Below are positions 1 to 9,626 of a DNA stretch of 64,000 nt, in pieces. How positions within the stretch are numbered: the first letter of the stretch is position 1; every line of letters begins with the position of its first letter. The DNA lies in assembly GCA_003553945.1 (NCBI GenBank), contig PWEL01000013.1:43526-107525 (forward strand). Reading direction: 5' to 3'. This DNA comes from Mollicutes bacterium (GTDB taxonomy: Bacteria; Bacillota_I; Bacilli_A; Izemoplasmatales; Izemoplasmataceae). Under the pieces are notes generated by a model. The model saw nothing but the letters and a program-made list of their open reading frames with translations. It made no database searches and was not told the origin of the DNA. Both the position numbers and the translations under genes were made by a program.

Positions 1-91
1 GCTCTCTGTGACACGTCAATCCACGTACTCGACTTCTTCATCGATTTAATCGTATACTACACGATTTATGCCGGATATGCAAGGAATTCCC

Positions 92-670
92 TCATGAGCC
101 GGCGTCGGTGCCGGAATCCTCCGGCGTGAAAAAGCGCATGCCGATCCCATAGTCCTCGACGAGCGTGCTTTTCGGCATGCGCATGAGCTTGTAGGTGACA
201 TAGAAATCCCCGGCGCACCCGGATATATGCAGCGCAAAAAGACAGTAGAACAGGACGAAGACGCCACCGCTCGTAAGCGGAAGGATGAGGGCGAAGACCG
301 CGGTGAGCACGAAGAACGGCGCAAGGCCGACGATCAGGAAATGCGGCTTCGTGAGATACGCATCAGGCGCGGCCGCGCTTGCCGCGAACCCGTGGAACTG
401 ATAGCGGACCTTGAGGTTTCTGTCCAGACGGAAGAAGATCCCGTGGATGATCTCATGCGCGACGATATAGAGCACGATGCCTACGAACAGAAAAAATATC
501 CCCGGCAGTGTCACACTGATGTCTATGCCGATTACGGGCAGGAATGCAAATACCCCCAGAAACAGCGCGATAGTCATGACATTCAGCCATATCGCCCGCT
601 TCTTGTCCTTCTCCAGGTCGATATGCTCGTGCAGGGTGTATCCTTCCGGCAATTCCCTATATGCTTTCAT
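92..670 (-). CDS. DUF3267-like integral membrane putative zinc metalloprotease
   Basis: Translation MKAYRELPEGYTLHEHIDLEKDKKR..., multiple TM segments and HEIIHG (HExxH) motif; ATG at 670 preferred over the longer ORF start. Confidence 0.7.
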   Translation of the reverse strand: MKAYRELPEGYTLHEHIDLEKDKKRAIWLNVMTIALFLGVFAFLPVIGIDISVTLPGIFFLFVGIVLYIVAHEIIHGIFFRLDRNLKVRYQFHGFAASAAAPDAYLTKPHFLIVGLAPFFVLTAVFALILPLTSGGVFVLFYCLFALHISGCAGDFYVTYKLMRMPKSTLVEDYGIGMRFFTPEDSGTDAGS

Positions 671-680
671 GACGTCCCTC

Positions 681-1451
681 CTAGGTGTTTTTCCCGAGAA
701 AGTCCAGTATCGCCTCGTTGACCGCCTTCGGCGCATCCTGGTTCGGCAGGTGCGCGGCGTTGACAACTGTCAGCCTCCTGGCCTCTGGTGCATTTTTGTC
801 AGTGGCTTCGATGAGCATCTTCCGCTCCCGTTCACCGTGAATCATGAACCAGGGAACATCGATCGAGCGCTCGATAGGTTTCGGGAGTTCTCTGAAGATC
901 TCTTTGCTGGTTTCAATGAAGCGCTGCTTGCCCGACTTGAAGGCCTGTTTATAGAGATATTCCCTCACGGGCGCCTTGACGCTGTTCTTCTTCGCGAACA
1001 TTTTGGCCATGCGCTTGTTCGTCAGAACCTTGATGAAATGCATGAAGAAGGACCCCATCTTCGCCTTGAAGGGGGACATGCTTCCGTAAAGCGGCATGGA
1101 CCCGATATCGATGAGGCCATGAATCCGCCCCGGGCGATGCATGGCGATGTATTGTCCGACGAAGCCGCCGAGGGACACGCCGACATGGAAGACGCCATCG
1201 AGGGCCAGTTCATCGAGCATCGCTTCAAAGGCGTCCGCCGCCTTCTTAAAAGTGAAAGGGCCGGTCTCTTTCGATAGCCCGTGCCCCGGAAGGTCCCATA
1301 CAACCACCCGGTAACTTGGTTTCAGACGCTTCACTTGAGCGTCGAACGAACGGTGATTGAGGCCCATGCCATGGGTGAACACCACCGGAACCCCGTTCTT
1401 CGGTCCATGCACAGCACAGTAGATTTCGCCGTGAGACGTTTCTATTTTCAT
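681..1451 (-). CDS. alpha/beta fold hydrolase
   Basis: FTHGMGLNHRSFDAQ, GVSLGGFVGQ nucleophile elbow, C-terminal NAAHLPNQDAP; ATG at 1451 preceded by a GGGGAGGA RBS. Confidence 0.8.
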   Translation of the reverse strand: MKIETSHGEIYCAVHGPKNGVPVVFTHGMGLNHRSFDAQVKRLKPSYRVVVWDLPGHGLSKETGPFTFKKAADAFEAMLDELALDGVFHVGVSLGGFVGQYIAMHRPGRIHGLIDIGSMPLYGSMSPFKAKMGSFFMHFIKVLTNKRMAKMFAKKNSVKAPVREYLYKQAFKSGKQRFIETSKEIFRELPKPIERSIDVPWFMIHGERERKMLIEATDKNAPEARRLTVVNAAHLPNQDAPKAVNEAILDFLGKNT

Positions 1452-1629
1452 GCAATCCTCCCCCGGAACCAGTCTTCGAGACAAGTGTATTATAGCATCC
1501 GCGCATCCACTTTAAAAGCACAAACGGTAAAATGGGACGACGCGACATTTACAAAGAATATCGCTTGCAGGAGAGGGGGAAACTCTATAGAATAAGCCTA
1601 TAGAAGTAAAGACAAAAGGAGTCGAGGCC

Positions 1630-2289
1630 ATGAGGTTCATTTTTAATGTGATTGAATTATATCGCGAACGGACGGCGTTCTTCCTCGATCTACTTTTAGA
1701 GCATATCTACCTCACAGGCGTCGCCATTCTCTTCATCACAATCATCGGAGTGAGCCTCGGGGTGCTCATGACCTATCATAAAGGGGTTGCGAACACCGTC
1801 CTCTCCCTCACCAACTTCTTCTACACCATCCCCTCGATCGCCATGTTCGGCTTCTTGGTCACATTCACAGGCATCGGCAACACCCCCGCCATCATCGCAT
1901 TGACCATCTACGGCGTACTGCCCGTCATCCGCAACACCTACGTCGGCATCAGCGAAGTCGACGACACCATCATCGAAGCGGCTACGGGCATGGGCGTCAC
2001 CGTGCGACAGCTTCTCTTTAAGATCCAGCTTCCGCTCGCACTCCCCGTAATCATCGCCGGGTTCCGCACCATGGTCATCATGACCATCGCCCTCGGCGGC
2101 ATCGCCTCGTTCATCGGTGCCGGAGGCCTCGGCATCGCCATCTGGCGGGGAATCTCCAACAACCACAATGAACTCATCGCCGCGGGCAGTCTGCTCGTCG
2201 CCCTGCTCGCAGTCATCACAGACCTCGTCCTGAATTTCATCGAGAGAGGCATTCGCATCAAAATCTATGGAACCGCAAAGGAGCGTTGA
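1630..2289 (+). CDS. glycine betaine/carnitine/choline ABC transporter permease (OpuCB/ProW-like)
   Basis: Permease with EAATGMGVTVRQLLFKIQLPLALPVIIAG (EAA motif); RBS aaaggag upstream; operon with SBP and ATPase. Confidence 0.85.
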   Translation: MRFIFNVIELYRERTAFFLDLLLEHIYLTGVAILFITIIGVSLGVLMTYHKGVANTVLSLTNFFYTIPSIAMFGFLVTFTGIGNTPAIIALTIYGVLPVIRNTYVGISEVDDTIIEAATGMGVTVRQLLFKIQLPLALPVIIAGFRTMVIMTIALGGIASFIGAGGLGIAIWRGISNNHNELIAAGSLLVALLAVITDLVLNFIERGIRIKIYGTAKER

Positions 2290-2293
2290 TACC

Positions 2294-3178
2294 ATGAAGA
2301 AAATCCTCACAGTCCTCACCATCATAGCGGGCGTCTTCGCCTTCACTGCGTGTGAAGAGCGGGACGAGGTCACGCTCGCAAGCAAACCAATGCCCGAGCA
2401 ATACGTCCTCGCCCAGATCATGATAGAACTGATCGAAAGCGAGACCGACATCTCCGTCGACTACAGGTCCGGCATCGGCGGCGGTACGAACAACATCCAC
2501 CCCGGCATGGTCGAAGGCCAGTTCGACATCTACCCCGAATACACCGGCACCGGATGGATGGAAGTCCTCCGGGAGGACTTGATCCGGGACCCCGATGCAC
2601 TAACGGAAGCCGTCAGGGAGGCCTACAGGGAGGAATTCGACATCGAATGGCTCGAACTCTACGGCTTCAACAACACCTACGGGCTCGCCATGAAGGAGGA
2701 CAAGGCTGACGAAATGGGCATCGAGACCTACAGCGACCTCGCCGAGAAGGCGGATGACCTCCATTTCGCGGCCGAATATGATTTCTTCGAGCGCGAGGAT
2801 GGCATGATCGGCCTTGAAGCGGCCTACGGCCTCGAGTTCGGTGAGAACAGCGAACTCGAAACCGGTCTGAAATACACTGCCATAGGAGACGACGAGGTCG
2901 ATGTCATCAACGTCTGGTCCACGGACGGAAGGCTTAAGGAATACGACCTGCGCCTTCTTGAAGACGATGAGGATTTCTTTCCCTCCTATTACGCCGCGAC
3001 ATTGATCCGTCAGGAGACCCTTGAAGAATACCCTGAACTCGAGGATGTCCTCAACATTCTCGGCGGAAGGATAGACAACGAGACCATCACTGCCATCAAC
3101 TACCGCGTAGAGGTCGACAACGACGACCCCTACCAAGTCGCCATGGACTTCATCGAGTCGGAAGGACTGCTTGATTGA
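2294..3178 (+). CDS. osmoprotectant ABC transporter substrate-binding lipoprotein (OpuCC-like)
   Basis: MKKILTVLTIIAGVFAFTAC lipobox; SKPMPEQYVLAQIMIELIES, DIYPEYTGTGW typical of the OpuAC/QAT family. Confidence 0.85.
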   Translation: MKKILTVLTIIAGVFAFTACEERDEVTLASKPMPEQYVLAQIMIELIESETDISVDYRSGIGGGTNNIHPGMVEGQFDIYPEYTGTGWMEVLREDLIRDPDALTEAVREAYREEFDIEWLELYGFNNTYGLAMKEDKADEMGIETYSDLAEKADDLHFAAEYDFFEREDGMIGLEAAYGLEFGENSELETGLKYTAIGDDEVDVINVWSTDGRLKEYDLRLLEDDEDFFPSYYAATLIRQETLEEYPELEDVLNILGGRIDNETITAINYRVEVDNDDPYQVAMDFIESEGLLD

Positions 3179-3999
3179 TGTCGGTCATTTCCTTTCAGAA
3201 TATCCACAAGGCCTACACTGAAGACGCCCCGGTCCTGAAGGGCATCAGCTTCGACGTCGAAGATGGCGAGTTCGTCGTGCTGCTCGGGACATCCGGTTGC
3301 GGCAAGACCACGACGCTCAAGCTCATCAACAAGCTCATCGATTTCGACACGGGCTATATCTTCTTCAAGGGGCATCCGATCAAACAGTGGCCGAAAGTGT
3401 CCCTGCGACGCTCGATCGGCTATGTCATCCAGCAAGTCGGGCTCTTTCCGCACATGGACATCGCCGCGAACATCACTTTCGTGCTCGACCTGCAAAAACA
3501 CGATAAGCACCATGCCCGTGAAAGGGCGAAGACGCTCATCGACCTTGTCGGTCTCGACGAAAGCTACCTCCCGCGCTATCCGAGAGAGCTCTCGGGCGGA
3601 GAGAAACAGCGCGTCGGCGTCGCGCGGGCCCTCGCAGCCGACCCCGAGATCCTCCTCATGGACGAGCCCTTCGGCGCTGTGGACGAGATCACCCGCAGGC
3701 ACCTGCAGAACGAGATGAAAAGCATCTACGCCAAACTGAAAAAGACTGTGCTCTTCGTCACCCACGACATCGAGGAGGCCGTGCGCCTCGCGGACAAGAT
3801 CATCCTCTTCAAGGACGGCCGCATCGAACAAAGCGGCTCTCCGAGGGACCTCGTTTTCACGCCGGCGACCCCCTATGTCAAGGAGTTCTTCGGGCTGAAA
3901 GGGTTCAAGGCCTCCCTCGATGACGCATCCCTGGAAAAAGTCTATCGGCAGATCCTCTCCGGGGAAAAGACGTTCAACGATATCTTCAACACCGTCTGA
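3175..3999 (+). CDS. osmoprotectant ABC transporter ATP-binding protein (OpuCA-like)
   Basis: Walker A GTSGCGKTT, ELSGGEKQRVG signature, LLMDEPFGAVD Walker B; TTG 3175 or ATG 3178 start overlapping the previous stop. Confidence 0.9.
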   Translation: MMSVISFQNIHKAYTEDAPVLKGISFDVEDGEFVVLLGTSGCGKTTTLKLINKLIDFDTGYIFFKGHPIKQWPKVSLRRSIGYVIQQVGLFPHMDIAANITFVLDLQKHDKHHARERAKTLIDLVGLDESYLPRYPRELSGGEKQRVGVARALAADPEILLMDEPFGAVDEITRRHLQNEMKSIYAKLKKTVLFVTHDIEEAVRLADKIILFKDGRIEQSGSPRDLVFTPATPYVKEFFGLKGFKASLDDASLEKVYRQILSGEKTFNDIFNTV

Positions 4000-4064
4000 A
4001 GGTTGGCATAGCTCTGTGGATATAGTACAATCACACACGAAAACAAAAGAAAGCGGTGTTCTGC

Positions 4065-5747
4065 ATGGAAAAATGGTGGCAAAGCGCAATCATCTATCAG
4101 GTCTACCTGCGCAGCTTCAAAGATGCGAACAATGACGGCATCGGCGACATCAAAGGCCTGATCGGCAAGATAGACTATCTCGAGGAGATCGGCGTCGACA
4201 CCATCTGGGTCTCTCCGCACTATGATTCGCCCATGGACGATAACGGCTACGACATCCGCGACTTCTACAAGGTCAGCGAGGACTACGGCACTCTCGAAGA
4301 TTTCAAGGAGCTGTTGAAAGAGGCGCATGAAAGGGACATGAAAGTCATCACCGACCTCGTCCTCAACCACACCTCCGATGAACATCCGTGGTTCGAGGCG
4401 GCGAAGGATCCGAATCATCCGGAGCATGAATACTACCACGATTTCTATATCTGGCACGAACCGAAATACGAAGACGGGAAGCGCAAGCGCCCGACCCGCT
4501 GGATCGGCTGGTTCGGCAACCCGGCATGGACCTACAACGAAGCCACGGATGAATACTATCTCCACATATTCAGCCGCAAGATGCCCGACCTCAACTGGCG
4601 CAACCCCGAGATGCGCAAGGCCATGAAAAAAGTCATCCAGTTCTGGATCGACCTCGGCGTGGACGGATTCCGCGTCGACGCCACCAACCATCTGGAGAAG
4701 AACTGGGACTTCCCCGACGGCTATCCGGGATACGAGAACTTCTCCAGCCTCCCCAAACATCATGAATACCTTCAGGAACTGGGCAGGGAGCTCTTCCACC
4801 CCAACGACCTCATGATCATCGGAGAGGCCGGCGGCGCCACACGCGAAGAGGCCCTTCAATACGCCGGATTCGATTCCGAGGAATTCAACATGCTCATCCA
4901 TTTCGAGCACTGCTGGGTCGATACGGATGAGACGAACACGCTCACGCCCGGCAAATGGGCGAAGGGCACTGTCGACATCACCCGGTTGAAAGAGAGCTTC
5001 TACCGCTGGTACAAAGTCTTCAAGGACAAGGGCTGGAACGCCATCTACTGGCACAACCACGACCAGCCGCGCATCGTCAGCCATTATGGCGACGACGAAA
5101 CGCACTGGGAGCGAAGCGCCAAGATGCTGGCATGCGCCCTGTACCTCATCCCCGGCACGCCGATCGTCTATTACGGCGAGGAGATCGGCATGACCAACGT
5201 CGACTACGAAAACCTCGAGGACTTCAGGGATGTCGAGGTCTTCACCGAATACGAGAACTTCCGCCGAAACGGCGCATCCCATGAGACCGCCATGCAGGCG
5301 CTCAGGGACCGCTCCCGCGATTCAGCGCGCTCCCCCATGCAATGGAGCGACGCCCCTTACGCAGGGTTCTCCGAAGTAAAGCCGTGGATACCGATCAACA
5401 GCAACTATGAAACCATCAACGTCGAAAGACAACAGCAATCGAAGTCCTCCATCCTCTCCACCTACAAGACCCTGCTCGCTCTCAGAGCGAAAGAGAATCT
5501 CAATTTCGCCGATCTCACATTCTACGACATCAGCCATCCCCAAAGCTTCAACTATCTGAGCACGGGGGAGCATCACGAATACCTCGTCCTCTGCAATTTC
5601 TCAGAAAAGCCACTCACTATGGAATTCCCACTGGACCTGCAAACGTTCGATGTCTACTACTCCAATGTCGATATCGGGAAGGCTGAAAGGAAGAGCGAAG
5701 AATTCGCACCTTATGAGGCGCGCATATATAAAAGAAAGCGCCAGTGA
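4065..5747 (+). CDS. oligo-1,6-glucosidase / alpha-glucosidase (GH13)
   Basis: KWWQSAIIYQVYLRSFKDANNDGIGDIKGL, DGFRVDATNH, GEAGG, HNHDQPRIVSHYGDD GH13 motifs; ATG at 4065. Confidence 0.92.
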   Translation: MEKWWQSAIIYQVYLRSFKDANNDGIGDIKGLIGKIDYLEEIGVDTIWVSPHYDSPMDDNGYDIRDFYKVSEDYGTLEDFKELLKEAHERDMKVITDLVLNHTSDEHPWFEAAKDPNHPEHEYYHDFYIWHEPKYEDGKRKRPTRWIGWFGNPAWTYNEATDEYYLHIFSRKMPDLNWRNPEMRKAMKKVIQFWIDLGVDGFRVDATNHLEKNWDFPDGYPGYENFSSLPKHHEYLQELGRELFHPNDLMIIGEAGGATREEALQYAGFDSEEFNMLIHFEHCWVDTDETNTLTPGKWAKGTVDITRLKESFYRWYKVFKDKGWNAIYWHNHDQPRIVSHYGDDETHWERSAKMLACALYLIPGTPIVYYGEEIGMTNVDYENLEDFRDVEVFTEYENFRRNGASHETAMQALRDRSRDSARSPMQWSDAPYAGFSEVKPWIPINSNYETINVERQQQSKSSILSTYKTLLALRAKENLNFADLTFYDISHPQSFNYLSTGEHHEYLVLCNFSEKPLTMEFPLDLQTFDVYYSNVDIGKAERKSEEFAPYEARIYKRKRQ

Positions 5748-5827
5748 TGAATGGCATGAAAACCGCTTTCAATTTCACCTCCCCTCCACAACAGCTTTGA
5801 TATGTCTGAACACCTCTGTCAAGGCAA

Positions 5828-5852
5828 AGAGAGCCCTCACGGCTCTCTTTTT
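5828..5852 (+). terminator. rho-independent terminator after the alpha-glucosidase
   Basis: agagagcc-ctcac-ggctctct followed by ttttt. Confidence 0.8.
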
Positions 5853-5896
5853 ACAGAGTATGTGCGAAGAAGGGCCGAAATCGATGTTCAAACAAA

Positions 5897-5910
5897 TGCA
5901 AAGCGCTTTT
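5897..5910. promoter_or_regulatory. cre/LacI-family-like operator upstream of the mal operon
   Basis: tgcaaagcgctttt, half-palindrome with central CG in the malF upstream region. Confidence 0.5.
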
Positions 5911-5964
5911 TGAGTATTCAGAAAGGATTTAGCACTTGAGGTTTTTGAGTGATAAACCGTAGCC

Positions 5965-5977
5965 AAAAGCGTTTACA
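5965..5977. promoter_or_regulatory. second cre/LacI-like operator upstream of the mal operon
   Basis: aaaagcgtttaca (reverse TGTAAACGCTTTT). Confidence 0.5.
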
Positions 5978-6054
5978 AACAGCCCTCTTTTTGATAGGAT
6001 TTAACTGTAAGTGAGACAAAACACTATAGAGCATTACGTGAAGGGATTGGAACA

Positions 6055-7737
6055 ATGGAGTTTTTTGAACGCTTAAAAAAATGGATTGGCAAGCAATCAA
6101 GACGCTTTGTGTTTTTTTTGAGGAATAAAGCGGTCGGTTTCGTCCGCGGCATCTTCCGTTTCTTCCGGGCGATCGTTCTTGGAGTCCGGAATTTCTTCAT
6201 CAGCATCTATAAGGCCGCGAAAGAACATCCGAAGTCTTTCCGCAAGGGCCTCATGAGCTTTTTTCTCATGGGACTCGGCCAGTTCCGCAACAAGCAATGG
6301 TACAAGGGAGGTATCTTTCTAGGCATTTTCCTTGTCTTCCTCATTGTCGAATTCGTCACTTCTGACTATATCTACGCCCCGGCTGAACTCTCGCAGTACC
6401 CTGCCGACGATCAACTGTATTTCTTCAGAGATTACGGAGGGATCATCACACGAGGTATCTGGGGCTTTTTCTCTTTAGGTGCCTTGTCGATGGGCGACGC
6501 CTATCGCGGCATCACTATCGTGGGCGAGGACGCCCGTTACTCGTGGATGCTCGCAGATAACTCGAGGACCCTGATGGGCGAAGGCATCATCATCGCAGTG
6601 CTGATGGTCGTCCTGATCGGTCTCTGGATCGCAAACATCCGCGATGCCTATAAGACAGACCTTAGGATCAGGGCCGGCGAAAAGGTCGAAAGCGCTAAAG
6701 AATGGGTCCGCTCCATCTGGGACCGGAACTTCGCCTATATCATCACCCTCCCCGGCGCGATCCTCGTGCTCTTCTTCATACTGATGCCGTTCCTGTTCTC
6801 CTTCCTCGTCGCCTTTACGAGCTATGACGCGGCGATCACACTGAGGATGGACCTCATCGCCTGGGAGACTGAAACGTTCACCGACGTGCTTTTCGGCGGT
6901 GAACCCGCATGGCGAAGCTTCTTCTTCGATGTACTTAGGTGGACGGTCTTCTACGCTATCCTGAGCAGTGTCACCGTATACATACTCGGCTTCATCCAGG
7001 CACTGATCATCAACAGTAAATACGTGAAGTTCAAAAAAGTCTGGCGACTGATCCTCATCCTGCCCTGGGCCGTTCCCGGCATGGTCAGCCTGCTGGTCTT
7101 CTCCAACATATTCGGAGGCACCCACGGCCTCATGAACAATATTCTCGCAGATTTTGGAATCGTGGATAATGTAAGGGAGTTCCTTCGGACTATCGGACTC
7201 ATCGGTTCACCGCGCGAGGAAGGCAACATCCAATGGTTCACGCATCCCGATAACGCCAACCTCGCCAGGGCGATCGTCCTTACGGTGAACCTGTGGATGG
7301 GCTTCCCCTATTTCATGTTGCTGATCACAGGGGTGCTCGGCACCATACCGCAAGAGCTCTATGAAGCGGCCGATATCGACGGCGGGTCGGCACCGCAGAA
7401 ATTCCGCTTCATCACCTTCCCCTGGGTCCTAAGGGCCACGGCTCCCGTCATCATCACGACCTTCACCTTCAACTTCAACAACTTCGGGGCCATCTACTTC
7501 CTCACCGGAGGTGGTCCTAGATACCACACCGCCGATGTCCCCAATGCCCTGCGGGGCATCGAACCCGGTCAGACGGATATTCTCATCTCCTGGATCTACA
7601 CCATGGCCTTCGAATCCGGGGACCACGATGCCTACAACCTCGCAGCGGTCTACTCCATTCTCGTCTTCATCATGATCGCTGTCGTGTCGCTCTATTATCT
7701 CTCCAAGCTCAAGTCGTTCTGGGAGGAAGATGATTGA
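6055..7737 (+). CDS. malF: maltose/maltodextrin ABC transporter permease MalF-like, with about 200-aa N-terminal extension
   Basis: C-terminal permease EAADIDGGSAPQKFRFITFPWVLRATAPV; operon with MalG/MalE. Confidence 0.88.
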   Translation: MEFFERLKKWIGKQSRRFVFFLRNKAVGFVRGIFRFFRAIVLGVRNFFISIYKAAKEHPKSFRKGLMSFFLMGLGQFRNKQWYKGGIFLGIFLVFLIVEFVTSDYIYAPAELSQYPADDQLYFFRDYGGIITRGIWGFFSLGALSMGDAYRGITIVGEDARYSWMLADNSRTLMGEGIIIAVLMVVLIGLWIANIRDAYKTDLRIRAGEKVESAKEWVRSIWDRNFAYIITLPGAILVLFFILMPFLFSFLVAFTSYDAAITLRMDLIAWETETFTDVLFGGEPAWRSFFFDVLRWTVFYAILSSVTVYILGFIQALIINSKYVKFKKVWRLILILPWAVPGMVSLLVFSNIFGGTHGLMNNILADFGIVDNVREFLRTIGLIGSPREEGNIQWFTHPDNANLARAIVLTVNLWMGFPYFMLLITGVLGTIPQELYEAADIDGGSAPQKFRFITFPWVLRATAPVIITTFTFNFNNFGAIYFLTGGGPRYHTADVPNALRGIEPGQTDILISWIYTMAFESGDHDAYNLAAVYSILVFIMIAVVSLYYLSKLKSFWEEDD

Positions 7738-8605
7738 TATGAAAATGCTGAAGTTCAAAAAAGGTCTTGCTGGAACCCTTATACACATATGGCTGATAAT
7801 CTCAGTGATTATCTGTCTGGTCCCCATTCTGTGGATGCTTTCCGCGGCGTTCTCCGATGTGCCGCATATCGGCAGGGTGCCGATCATCCCCAACATCACT
7901 GAACTATCGCTCACCAATTTTGAAGAGATCTTCACGTACCGTTCGAGGTCGGGACAGATGTTCCCCGACTATATAAGGTCGTTCCTGGTCACGCTGGCCG
8001 TTGCGACAATCTCGACGACGCTCGTTGTGATCTTCTCCTCCCTTGTCGGTTTCGCCGTCACGCGTTTCCGCTTCAGAGCGAAAAAACCGGCGCTTCTCTT
8101 GATGATGGGACTCCAGATGTTCCCGGGCTTCATGGGCATGATCGCCCTCTTCATCATCTTCCGCGTATTCGGATGGCTGAACAACCCCTTCTTCCTCGCT
8201 CTGATCTATGTAGCGGGAGCTATCCCCTTCAATACATTCATCGTGCGCGGATTCATGCGCAATGTCCCCAAGTCTCTTGATGAGGCCGCCGCGATCGACG
8301 GCGCCACGAACCTGCAGATACTCGTCAAGATCATCGTCCCCCTGGCAGCGCCCATCATGGGATTCATCGCTGTCAACGCCTTCATGGGACCCTGGATGGA
8401 CTACATCCTACCATCAATCCTCATGCCCAACAATGAAACGGTCGCCATGTGGCTCTTCCGCATGAACGCCCCCGACACACAACCGCATGAACCCATGTGG
8501 TTCATGGCCGGCGCCTTGTTCGTGACGGTTCCGATCATGATCGTGCAGATCTACATGCAGAAATACGTCACGTACGGACTGACAGCCGGTGCTGAAAAAG
8601 GCTGA
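7730..8605 (+). CDS. malG: maltodextrin ABC transporter permease MalG-like
   Basis: DEAAAIDGATNLQILVKIIVPLAAPIMGF EAA motif, TM segments; overlaps malF end. Confidence 0.9.
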   Translation: MIDMKMLKFKKGLAGTLIHIWLIISVIICLVPILWMLSAAFSDVPHIGRVPIIPNITELSLTNFEEIFTYRSRSGQMFPDYIRSFLVTLAVATISTTLVVIFSSLVGFAVTRFRFRAKKPALLLMMGLQMFPGFMGMIALFIIFRVFGWLNNPFFLALIYVAGAIPFNTFIVRGFMRNVPKSLDEAAAIDGATNLQILVKIIVPLAAPIMGFIAVNAFMGPWMDYILPSILMPNNETVAMWLFRMNAPDTQPHEPMWFMAGALFVTVPIMIVQIYMQKYVTYGLTAGAEKG

Positions 8606-8630
8606 TGAAGACACAGAAATGGTGTGAACT

Positions 8631-9494
8631 ATGAAACAGAAATGGCTTACGTTCTTCAAGATGCTCTATAATCATAATCTAGTACTCAGAGCCTACAAAG
8701 CGCCTTTTATCATCGTCATCATCCTTTTCCTCGTCAACATTGCCATGATTGCGGCTCCGGGCATCTTCGCCCACTTGCAGAACACCCACATGCCTGATTC
8801 TCTGGATGATGTGGATACTGCTTTCGTCGAACTCTATAAAGATGAAATCGACTGCCGCATCGAGGACAACCGGCTTGATTGCGATGCCTCCTACGACACC
8901 TATTACGGCGATTACCGCTTCTATACGACGGAGGGCCTCCCGAATGTCGAGGACATCGATGAATCGGCGATCATCCTTGGAGAGAGCCAGGCCGCCGCTG
9001 TGTTCATCGAGAACCGTGGCGAAGAGGACGAAATCTTCCGCGCCGTAGGTGGCGATTATCGTCTTCTGGATGAGTTTGATTTCTCGGATATCCGTGAACG
9101 GGCGGAAGCGTCTGAAGACAAGGACGCCTACTACGAAGAGACGACGAATATGTTCCTGATGAACCTCATGTACGCAGACATCGGACAGAACATGCTCATG
9201 AACTATATGCTGCAGGGTGCGCAGATGCTTCTCTATATCGTGTTCATCTCCGCCCTCTATCTGCTCACTAATTTCCGCGCGAGGATCAAGAAGGTCAACT
9301 ACACCTCCGCCTTTAAAATGGCGGTATTCGCCATGACAGGGCCGGCGCTCGTCACAGCCGTCTTCTCGTTGATCACCTTCCTCGCCGACTCAGCCCTTAC
9401 GACCTGGGCCACATTGTTCTTCACCATGCTATACCTCATCAGAGTCATTCTTGTCTACAATAGGATCAACGAGAGTGAAAAACCGCTCTATTGA
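8631..9494 (+). CDS. DUF1189 (YvdJ-like) maltodextrin-operon membrane protein
   Basis: N-terminal TM, C-terminal TM bundle; position between malG and malE as for YvdJ of the Bacillus maltodextrin operon. Confidence 0.65.
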   Translation: MKQKWLTFFKMLYNHNLVLRAYKAPFIIVIILFLVNIAMIAAPGIFAHLQNTHMPDSLDDVDTAFVELYKDEIDCRIEDNRLDCDASYDTYYGDYRFYTTEGLPNVEDIDESAIILGESQAAAVFIENRGEEDEIFRAVGGDYRLLDEFDFSDIRERAEASEDKDAYYEETTNMFLMNLMYADIGQNMLMNYMLQGAQMLLYIVFISALYLLTNFRARIKKVNYTSAFKMAVFAMTGPALVTAVFSLITFLADSALTTWATLFFTMLYLIRVILVYNRINESEKPLY

Positions 9495-9626
9495 CGCCGA
9501 TGAATTTTCAGGAGCTGATGCTATCGAAGCATAAGAAAGTGTATTGAAGCGTATCGAGGAGTTCTTAAAAGGACAGTCAGTAATATAACAAAAAATTAGT
9601 ATCCAAATTTAGGAGGGTTTAGAATC

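Noticed and set aside
3942-5282. 446-aa ORF antisense to the alpha-glucosidase gene
   Set aside because: Mirrors the codon pattern of the well-supported GH13 gene on the plus strand; Val/Asp/Glu-rich low-complexity translation typical of antisense frames.
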